This document shows, piece by piece, positions 57,745-64,000 of a DNA stretch of 64,000 nt. The first letter of the stretch is position 1. Each line of letters opens with the position of its first letter. The notes beneath the pieces are model-generated. The model saw nothing but the letters and a program-made list of their open reading frames with translations, was not told where the DNA came from and ran no database searches. Made by a program: the position numbers and the translations under genes. Source of the stretch: Clostridiales bacterium (GTDB taxonomy: Bacteria > Bacillota > Clostridia > Oscillospirales > Oscillospiraceae); assembly GCA_022786995.1 (NCBI GenBank), contig JALFUW010000047.1:1-64000 (forward strand), read 5' to 3'.

Positions 57745-58515
57745 ATGATTACCATACAAAAATATGTCCGGGCGCAGAGTCTGGAAGAAGCCTGGCAGCT
57801 GAATCAGGTGAAACGCAACCGCATTGTGGGCGGCATGCTGTGGCTGCGGCTGGGCCGGGGCGGCGTGGGCACCGCCATCGACCTGAGTGGTCTGGGGCTG
57901 GACAAAATGGAAGAAACAGAAACGGAATTTTCCATCGGGGCCATGGTCACCCTGCGGCAGCTGGAACAACACGAGGGTCTGAACACCTACACAAACGGAG
58001 CGGTCAGAAACGCCGTCAAGGACATCGTCGGTGTCCAGTTCCGCAACATGGCAACCCTGGGCGGCAGCATCTGGGGCCGGTTCGGCTTTTCCGATGTGCT
58101 AACCGTCTTCCTCGCCATGGACTGCTATGTGGAGCTTTACAAGGGAGGAATCGTCCCGCTGGAGCAGTTCGCGGGCATGAAGAAGGACAACGACATTCTG
58201 GTGCGGCTCATTGTGAAGAAAACTCCCGGGAAAGTCGTTTACACCGCCATGCGCAACCAGCGCACGGACTTCCCGGTGCTGACCTGTGCCCTGTCGAAGA
58301 TAGGCGGGGAAACCAAAGCCGTCATCGGCGCCCGGCCCGCCAAGGCCATGGTCATCCGGGATGAGAAGGGCCTGCTGCCCGACGGCAAGGCCTTCGCCGC
58401 ATTTGTTGCGGAACAGGCACCCACAGACAGCAACATCCGCGGCAGCGCCGCCTACCGCACCCATCTGGTTCGGGTGCTTGTAGAGCGGGCCGCAAGGGAA
58501 CTGGGAGGAATGTAA
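57745..58515 (+). CDS. Molybdenum hydroxylase FAD-binding subunit
   Basis: A 256-residue FAD-binding protein of the CoxM/XdhB type. The FAD motifs are reduced but present: RIVGGMLWLRLGRGG (usually GGTDLLV) and ATLGGSIWGRFGFSD (usually AxxGGNLA). The C-terminal part carries the CO-dehydrogenase flavoprotein fold. It moves electrons from the iron-sulfur subunit to NAD+ or another acceptor. The ATG at 57745 has AAAAGGAG upstream. It is first in the operon, followed directly by the [2Fe-2S] gene. Confidence 0.88.
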   Translation: MITIQKYVRAQSLEEAWQLNQVKRNRIVGGMLWLRLGRGGVGTAIDLSGLGLDKMEETETEFSIGAMVTLRQLEQHEGLNTYTNGAVRNAVKDIVGVQFRNMATLGGSIWGRFGFSDVLTVFLAMDCYVELYKGGIVPLEQFAGMKKDNDILVRLIVKKTPGKVVYTAMRNQRTDFPVLTCALSKIGGETKAVIGARPAKAMVIRDEKGLLPDGKAFAAFVAEQAPTDSNIRGSAAYRTHLVRVLVERAARELGGM

Positions 58516-58968
58516 ATGGACATCAAGCTGAAACTCAACGGAAAAGCCATCTCCGCCCAGATTGAAGCCGACACGATTCTGCTGGATTTTTTGAGAGAGA
58601 AGGGCTGCTACAGCGTCAAGCGGGGCTGCGACACCTCCAACTGCGGCCTGTGTACTGTCCTCATGGACGGAAAACCCATCCTGTCCTGCTCCATGCTGGC
58701 GGCCCGGGCAGATGGACACAGCATCCAGACATTGGAAGGTTTGCAGGAGGAAGCCGCTGACTTCGTGGGCTTCATCGCCGATCAGGGCGCTGACCAGTGC
58801 GGCTTCTGCAACCCGGGCTTCGTGATGAACACCATCGCCCTGCTGCGGGAGAATCCCGACCCCACGGACGATGAAATCCGGGCGTTTTTAGCCGGAAACC
58901 TGTGCCGCTGCTCCGGCTATGACGGGCAGCTCCGGGGCATCCGCAGCTACTTAAACAGCCGGAAATAA
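58516..58968 (+). CDS. Molybdenum hydroxylase [2Fe-2S] subunit
   Basis: A 150-residue protein with two cluster sites. The plant-type ferredoxin motif is KRGCDTSNCGLCTVL plus a later Cys (LSCSM); the second domain has QCGFCNPGFVM and LCRCSGY. All eight cysteines are present. It transfers electrons from the molybdenum centre to the FAD subunit. It starts immediately after the FAD gene stop, with GGAGG in the end of that gene. Confidence 0.94.
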   Translation: MDIKLKLNGKAISAQIEADTILLDFLREKGCYSVKRGCDTSNCGLCTVLMDGKPILSCSMLAARADGHSIQTLEGLQEEAADFVGFIADQGADQCGFCNPGFVMNTIALLRENPDPTDDEIRAFLAGNLCRCSGYDGQLRGIRSYLNSRK

Positions 58969-58978
58969 GGAGGACGCC

Positions 58979-61273
58979 ATGGAACAAAGAGAATATAACG
59001 TTGTGGGCAAGTCCTTCCGCAAAAAGGATTCCATGCAGCTTCTGATGGGTAAGCCCGTGTACATGGACGACGTAACCCCCGACGCGCTGGTGGTCAAGAT
59101 TCTGCGCAGCCCCCACGCCAACGCCATGGTGGAGGAGATCAACACCAAGGCCGCCCGGCTGGTGCCCGGCGTGGTGGATATCTATACCTGGGAGGATGTA
59201 CCCCAGACCCGGTTCGCCATCGCGGGGCAGACCTACCCGGAGCCTTCTCCCTATGACCGGCTGATCCTCGACCGCCATGTGCGCTTTGCCGGTGACGCGG
59301 TAGCCATCATCGCCGCCGAGACGGAAAAGGCCGCCCTCAAGGCCATGAAGCTGATTAAGGTCAAATATGAGGTTTTGGAAGCGGTGCTCGACTACCGAAC
59401 CGCTCTGGATAACCCCATTCTGGTGCACCCGGAGGAGGACTGGGAGCCTCCCTGCGAGGTGGGCGGCACCAACAAGCGGAATCTGGTGGCCAGCGGTATC
59501 GATTCCGACGGCGACGTGGAGGGCGTGCTGGCAAGCTGCGACATCGTCCTTGACCGCACCTTCCACACCAAAGCCTTCAATCAGGCCATGATGGAGCCTT
59601 TTGGGTGCTTCACCCAGCTGGACCGCTACGGGCGGCTCCATGTGGTGTCCTCCACCCAGATCGTGTTCCACACCCGCCGGATTCTGTCCCGGGCACTGGG
59701 GATCCCCAAGAGCCGTATCCGGGTGGAAAAGCCCCGGATCGGCGGCGGCTTCGGTGCCAAGCAGACGGCAGTCTGCGATGTGTACCCCGCCTTCGTCACC
59801 ATGAAGACGGGACGCCCCGCCAAGCTCATCTACACCCGGGAGGAATCCCAGATTGCCGGTTCTCCCCGGCATGAAATGGAAGTCAGGGTGCGGCTGGGCG
59901 CAAACCGGGACGGCAAAATCCGGGTTCTCGACCTGTACACCCTGTCCAATTCCGGCGCTTACGGCGAGCACGGCCCCACCACCGTGGGCCTGTCCGGCCA
60001 CAAGTCCATCCCTCTGTACACCGGCTCTTTGGAGGCCTACCGCTTTGGCTACGACGTGGTCTACACCAACTTGCAGGCGGCGGGTGCCTACCGGGGCTAC
60101 GGCGCAACACAGGGCATTTTCGCCGTGGAGTCCGTGGTCAACGAACTGGCGGAAACCCTGGGCATTGACCCCACGGTGATTCGTGACAAAAACATGGTGA
60201 AAGAAGGCATGGTCATGCCCGCCTACTACGGTGAGACTGCCAACGCCTGCGCGTTGGATCGCTGCATGGCCCACTGCCGGCAGATGTTCGGCTGGGAGGA
60301 AAAGTACCCCGTCCGGGATATGGGGAACGGCAAGGTTCGGGCCGCCGGCGTAGCCATGGCCATGCAGGGCAGCTGCATTTCCAACGTGGACGTTGGCTCC
60401 GCCACGGTGAAGCTCAGCGAGGACGGCACCTACAACCTGCTCATCGGCGCTGCCGACATGGGCACCGGCTGCGATACCATTTTGGCCCAGATGGTGGCGG
60501 AAATGATGGATTGCAGCTTCGACGACGTGGCGGTCTTCGGCGCGGACACCGACGCTTCCCCCTACGATTCCGGCTCCTACGCCTCCTCCACCACCTACAT
60601 CACCGGCAAAGCCGTGGAAAAGGCCTGCACGGAGCTGAAAGACCGCATCCGCGCCATCGCGGCGGACATGCTGGAGTGCGAAAAGGACGCCGTGGTGTTT
60701 GAGCGCGGAAAGGTGCGGAAAATCGACACCAACCAGACCGTGTCCCTCACCGACATTGCCTACAAGGCCCAGGTGAACAATTCCATCCCGGCGGAAGCCA
60801 CCGCCACCCACTCCTCCCCCGTGTCTCCCCCGCCCTACATGGTGGGCATGGTGGAAATCGAACTGGACAAGCTCACCGGCCTCGTCACCATCCTCGATTA
60901 CATGGCGGTGGTGGACTGCGGCATTCCCATCAACCCCGCTCTGGCCCGGATTCAGACCGAGGGCGGCATCGTTCAGGGCATCGGCCACACCCTGATGGAG
61001 AACGTGACCTACGACAGCCATGGCAGGCCCGCCGAAAGCTCCTTCATGCAGTATAAGGTGCCCACCCGGCTGGATATGGGCACGCTGAAAGTCGAATTTG
61101 AGCACAGCTATGAGCCCACCGGCCCCTTCGGCGCGAAATCCATCGGCGAAATCGTCATCAACACCCCCGCCCCCGCCATTGCCCACGCCATCGCCCGGGC
61201 CACCGGGGTCTGGCACCGGGAGCTGCCCATCACCCCGGAAAAGGTGGCGATGTCCGTGGCAGTGCAGAAATAG
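58979..61273 (+). CDS. Molybdenum hydroxylase large (molybdopterin-binding) subunit
   Basis: A 764-residue catalytic subunit of the xanthine dehydrogenase family. Motifs: GGGFGAKQTA, AYRGYGATQG, the molybdopterin region GAADMGTGCDTI and active-site Glu724 in GAKSIGE. Beside selD-yqeB-yqeC, it is probably a selenium-dependent molybdenum hydroxylase with a labile selenium ligand, acting on xanthine, purines or nicotinate-like rings; the arginine of classic XDH is not obvious. GGAGG site. It has a divergent promoter with the selenium operon. Confidence 0.92.
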   Translation: MEQREYNVVGKSFRKKDSMQLLMGKPVYMDDVTPDALVVKILRSPHANAMVEEINTKAARLVPGVVDIYTWEDVPQTRFAIAGQTYPEPSPYDRLILDRHVRFAGDAVAIIAAETEKAALKAMKLIKVKYEVLEAVLDYRTALDNPILVHPEEDWEPPCEVGGTNKRNLVASGIDSDGDVEGVLASCDIVLDRTFHTKAFNQAMMEPFGCFTQLDRYGRLHVVSSTQIVFHTRRILSRALGIPKSRIRVEKPRIGGGFGAKQTAVCDVYPAFVTMKTGRPAKLIYTREESQIAGSPRHEMEVRVRLGANRDGKIRVLDLYTLSNSGAYGEHGPTTVGLSGHKSIPLYTGSLEAYRFGYDVVYTNLQAAGAYRGYGATQGIFAVESVVNELAETLGIDPTVIRDKNMVKEGMVMPAYYGETANACALDRCMAHCRQMFGWEEKYPVRDMGNGKVRAAGVAMAMQGSCISNVDVGSATVKLSEDGTYNLLIGAADMGTGCDTILAQMVAEMMDCSFDDVAVFGADTDASPYDSGSYASSTTYITGKAVEKACTELKDRIRAIAADMLECEKDAVVFERGKVRKIDTNQTVSLTDIAYKAQVNNSIPAEATATHSSPVSPPPYMVGMVEIELDKLTGLVTILDYMAVVDCGIPINPALARIQTEGGIVQGIGHTLMENVTYDSHGRPAESSFMQYKVPTRLDMGTLKVEFEHSYEPTGPFGAKSIGEIVINTPAPAIAHAIARATGVWHRELPITPEKVAMSVAVQK

Positions 61274-61400
61274 AAAGCAGCCGATACCGGGCTCAGCCCA
61301 TTGGTGTAACGATTCTTGACGCATTTGGTGCGCATTGGCTGCCCGCACTGCGGGCAATGGGTTAGAATCCTAGTTCCTTGTGTGAATTTGTCAGATTCTA

Positions 61401-61429
61401 TTGATTCTGTCACATTTTCGTGCTAAACT
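61401..61429 (+). promoter_or_regulatory. Promoter of the zinc-ribbon protein gene
   Basis: TTGATT (61401-61406), 17-base spacer, TAAACT (61424-61429), 37 bases before the ATG at 61466. Confidence 0.6.
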
Positions 61430-61465
61430 GTGGTCAAAGCCAATAAACAAGGAGGAATAATTACC

Positions 61466-61939
61466 ATGGCTATTTGGGATGATATTACGAAGAAGGCCGC
61501 CGCCCTCAGCGAGAAGGCCGTGAAGCAGGCAAAGGATCTGTCCGAGGTGGCGAAGCTGAAGCTGCAGATCGTGGAGGCCGAGAAAGCCGCCGAGGACGCC
61601 TACGCCAAGCTGGGCCGGCTCTACGCCGCCGCTCATGCCGAGGACTGTGAGGAGGCCTTCGCCGCCGAGATGGCTGCCGCCGTCAACGCCGAGCAGACCG
61701 TCAAAACCCTGAAGGGGCAGCTCCACGACGCCAAGGGCGTGGCCGTCTGCGAAAAATGCGGTGCGGAAGTGGCAAAGAACGCCGCCTTCTGCAGTGCCTG
61801 CGGTGCGGAAATGCCCAAGCCCGCCGCTGTGGAGGCTGAGGTTGTTACCGAGGAAGCCCCCGTTGGAGAAGCCCCCGCTGAAGAAGCCCCTGTTGAGGAG
61901 GCTCCTGTGGAAGAAGCTCCCGCGGAGACTGTGGAATAA
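61466..61939 (+). CDS. Coiled-coil/zinc-ribbon protein with acidic tail
   Basis: A 157-residue soluble protein. Residues 1-85 form an Ala/Lys/Glu-rich helical region (ALSEKAVKQAKDLSEVAKLK). A zinc ribbon follows (CEKCGAEVAKNAAFCSACG, four Cys). The tail is made of repeated Glu-Ala-Pro units (EEAPVEEAPVEEAP). This layout is common in Firmicutes and its function is not known. AAGGAGG site, own promoter and terminator. Confidence 0.82.
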   Translation: MAIWDDITKKAAALSEKAVKQAKDLSEVAKLKLQIVEAEKAAEDAYAKLGRLYAAAHAEDCEEAFAAEMAAAVNAEQTVKTLKGQLHDAKGVAVCEKCGAEVAKNAAFCSACGAEMPKPAAVEAEVVTEEAPVGEAPAEEAPVEEAPVEEAPAETVE

Positions 61940-61952
61940 TCGTCAAGAAAGG

Positions 61953-61977
61953 CACGCCCGTAGGCGTGCCTTTTTGA
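61953..61977 (+). terminator. Terminator of the zinc-ribbon gene
   Basis: GGCACGCC pairs with GGCGTGCC around CGTA, followed by TTTTT. It begins 14 bases after the stop. Confidence 0.85.
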
Positions 61978-61991
61978 TATGCTCAAACAGG

Positions 61992-62024
61992 AAAAAGGCG
62001 CTTTTTCGAATCCGAAAAAGCGCC
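61992..62024 (-). terminator. Terminator of the GGDEF/EAL gene
   Basis: On the minus strand GGCGCTTTTTCG pairs with CGAAAAAGCGCC around a 6-base loop and is followed by TTTTTCC. It is 24 bases after the stop of the leftward gene. Confidence 0.8.
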
Positions 62025-62048
62025 GTTTCTATTGATTTCTTTCGGTAA

Positions 62049-64000
62049 TCAGCCGTCAGTGCCGTCCCACAGGCAGCAGCTGCCCTTGTTTTCCCGCTTG
62101 GCTCTGTACATCGCCCAATCGGCTTTTTCGATCAGGTTCATGGAGGGCCGCTCATCCGGGCCGCACAGGGCAACACCCACAGAGCTTGCCGGTGCCATAG
62201 AACCGACGCCCAGGCTTTTGCGGAAGGCCTCGCAGATCTCGTTGCCCTTCTTCACCGCGTCCTCGCCCTGACCCAGGTGCTTGAGGATAACCACAAATTC
62301 GTCCCCGCCATAGCGGCAGAGGATATCTCCCGTCCGGGTCTGTCGGCGCAGCATCGCCGCGAAGCACTGAATCATCTGATCCCCCATGTCATGCCCGCAG
62401 GTGTCATTGGTCTGCTTCAGGTTGTCCAGATCGAACAGGTACACCGCCAGAGGCAGATCCTCCTTGCGCAGCCCATCCATTGCCGACTGAAGTCCCCGCC
62501 GGTTCAGCAGGCCCGTCAGGAAATCCCGACTGGCCTCATCCTGAAGCTCCCGCTCCCGCCGGCGGGCACGCACCAGCTCCATCATCTGATCGATCCGCCT
62601 GTGCAGATCGAAGACGGGGTGGCATTTGCAGAGGAAATCGTCGGCTTCCATGGCAGCGGGCAGGGCTTTGACCGATTCCCCGCTGGGAACACTGGCCAGC
62701 ACCGGGATGCGCCACAGGGCCATATCCTGCCGCAGCGCCTTCATCAGCCGGTCAGAACCGCCGCCGGGAAGGGTCATGCTCAGAACAATCAGCGCCACGT
62801 CCCCACAGGCATGGAGGCAGTCAAGGGCCTCGTCGGCATCCGCGGCCGTCAGAACGCTGTAGGCGTCGGAAAGCAACTCCCGCACCCGCTCTCTATAACC
62901 GGGGTTCTCATCCACGATCAGGATGACACCGTTCTCCTCCGCCTCCGGGACGGAAGGCGCGTCCGCCGGGCCGCGCTGGGCAGCCCACAGAGGCTCAAAC
63001 TCCTTTACCGGCATGGGCTTGGCAAAGTAATAGCCCTGCACATAGTCGCAGCCCACTGTCATCAGGCGGTTGACCTGCTCCCGGGCCTCCACGCCCTCTG
63101 CCACCACGCCCAGACGCATCCGATGGGCCATGGCAATAATATCGCCCAGAATGCTCTGATCGGTAGGCTTGGCAATCTCGTTGCGCACAAAGGCCATATC
63201 CAGCTTGAGGATATCCAGCTTCATCTGGCTGAGCATATTCAGGGAAGAATAGCCGGAGCCAAAGTCATCCATCTCAATGGGGAAGCCCAGTGCGCGCAGC
63301 TGGCTTACCGCGCTGACGATCTGACCGGGGTTCTCAGCGTACGCGCTTTCGGTGATTTCCAGATGCAGATACTTGGGATCCACATCGTGTTTTTCGATCA
63401 ATCCCCGCAGCACATCCACCAGATGGGTGTGGCAGACATCCGACCGGGATACGTTGACGGACACCGGCAGCAAGGGCAGGCCCTGCTTCTTCCACTGGCT
63501 CAGCAGCGCGCACACATGCTCCCAGATATACTGATCCAGCTGATAGATAAAGCCGTTCTTTTCGAACAGGGGGATAAACTCGCCGGGGGACATGAAGCCC
63601 CACTCCGGGTGAATCCAGCGAACCAGCGCCTCCGCGCCTGCCATGCAGTTGTCCTTCAGGCTGTACTTGGGCTGAAGGTAGACCGCGAACTGTTCCTGTG
63701 CCAGTGCTTCTTCCATCACGTCGGTGATGGCCTTCTCCCGCAGGAGCTTTCCCCGGAGGGCATCATCATAGACGGCATAGGGGCGGCCGCCGTACTGTCC
63801 TCTGGCGCTATCCAGCGCCAGCAGCGCCCGGTCGCACATCTGCTCTACGGAAACGGAACGGTCAGTGATCTCATAGATGCCCCAGCGGATGGACACAGTG
63901 CCCATGGAAGTATCGCTTCGATACTCCGCAAACCGGCTGTACCCCTGCCGAAGCCGTTTTTCCTTCTCCTGCTCTACAAGCAGCAGATAGCGGTCGGCAC
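62049..64000 (-). CDS. GGDEF-EAL-receiver-GGDEF signalling protein (5' end beyond window)
   Basis: At least 650 residues; the frame stays open through the right edge. An ATG at 63905 is internal: upstream codons read DRYLLLVEQEKEKRLRQGYS, the second half of a GGDEF domain whose signature is degenerate (ADRY). An EAL domain follows (EALVRWIHPE, the EAL glutamate kept; ITESAYAE, DDFGSGYSSL), then a receiver-like domain (ILIVDENPGYRERV), then a C-terminal GGDEF domain with an intact CRYGGDEFVVI. It should both make and break c-di-GMP, with the first GGDEF probably regulatory. Confidence 0.9.
   Translation of the reverse strand, partial: ADRYLLLVEQEKEKRLRQGYSRFAEYRSDTSMGTVSIRWGIYEITDRSVSVEQMCDRALLALDSARGQYGGRPYAVYDDALRGKLLREKAITDVMEEALAQEQFAVYLQPKYSLKDNCMAGAEALVRWIHPEWGFMSPGEFIPLFEKNGFIYQLDQYIWEHVCALLSQWKKQGLPLLPVSVNVSRSDVCHTHLVDVLRGLIEKHDVDPKYLHLEITESAYAENPGQIVSAVSQLRALGFPIEMDDFGSGYSSLNMLSQMKLDILKLDMAFVRNEIAKPTDQSILGDIIAMAHRMRLGVVAEGVEAREQVNRLMTVGCDYVQGYYFAKPMPVKEFEPLWAAQRGPADAPSVPEAEENGVILIVDENPGYRERVRELLSDAYSVLTAADADEALDCLHACGDVALIVLSMTLPGGGSDRLMKALRQDMALWRIPVLASVPSGESVKALPAAMEADDFLCKCHPVFDLHRRIDQMMELVRARRRERELQDEASRDFLTGLLNRRGLQSAMDGLRKEDLPLAVYLFDLDNLKQTNDTCGHDMGDQMIQCFAAMLRRQTRTGDILCRYGGDEFVVILKHLGQGEDAVKKGNEICEAFRKSLGVGSMAPASSVGVALCGPDERPSMNLIEKADWAMYRAKRENKGSCCLWDGTDG

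Noticed and set aside
58772-61357. 861-codon open frame antisense to the hydroxylase large subunit
   Set aside because: His/Gly/Val-rich translation typical of reading a GC-rich gene backwards; no motif and no ribosome site.

Overview
The window looks like a chromosome segment of an endospore-forming, anaerobic gut-type Firmicute of the Oscillospiraceae/Clostridia kind. The pointers are a SpoIVB peptidase, a clostridial-type (ccs-like) cellulose locus, a TAXI-TRAP transporter, a selenium-dependent molybdenum hydroxylase module, AGGAGG-type ribosome sites with frequent GTG/TTG starts, and short palindromic intergenic repeats of the kind common in these genomes. Species cannot be named from the sequence alone. 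No CRISPR array or rRNA is present. One initiator tRNA (fMet) was found.

Left end (1-12.1 kb) is an accessory region. The first 34 bases are the start of an IS110-type transposase. Next comes a tightly coupled leftward operon: a 1123-residue Clp_N/AAA/receiver-like/FtsH-like AAA/M41 protease fusion, a Ser/Thr kinase with about seven membrane helices, a PP2C phosphatase and a pseudokinase. A divergent promoter drives a CorA-like membrane protein carrying a 2H phosphoesterase domain, plus a small unknown protein. This is bounded by a decayed serine recombinase and an AT-rich stretch. I regard this kinase/phosphatase/unfoldase-protease/2H locus as the best candidate for an undescribed signalling or conflict system.

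12-24 kb: tRNA-fMet, an MFS and an EamA transporter, then a seven-gene operon for a surface polysaccharide: VTC-domain protein, DUF4956, CotH-like kinase, PilZ-containing cellulose synthase, MBOAT and DHHW O-acetylation proteins, and a GH5 glucanase. FmdE and MoaE homologues follow. 24-33.5 kb: a C39/SleB-like lipoprotein, an HD-GYP phosphodiesterase, a cytidylate-kinase-like protein, a polar amino-acid ABC transporter, a GNAT protein and a MoxR/vWA pair.

33.5-49 kb: a DUF134-NifX fusion, a YgjP-like peptidase, divergent xpt and a xanthine/uracil permease, a ModE-MocA fusion, TAXI-TRAP transporter genes, a NuoE-like protein, a TipA-type MerR regulator, a nitroreductase, a PTS IIC protein and an alanine/glycine symporter. 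Many palindromic or MITE-like elements sit between these genes. 49-64 kb: SpoIVB, a nifS-nifU-rrf2 iron-sulfur cluster, the selenium operon (DUF3343, cysteine desulfurase, yedF, selD, yqeB, yqeC) divergent from a three-subunit molybdenum hydroxylase, a zinc-ribbon protein and a GGDEF-EAL-receiver-GGDEF protein cut by the right edge.

Two themes link distant genes. One is molybdenum/selenium/purine metabolism (moaE, modE-mocA, selD-yqeBC, the hydroxylase, xpt and the permease). The other is cyclic-di-GMP control (PilZ cellulose synthase, HD-GYP, GGDEF/EAL).
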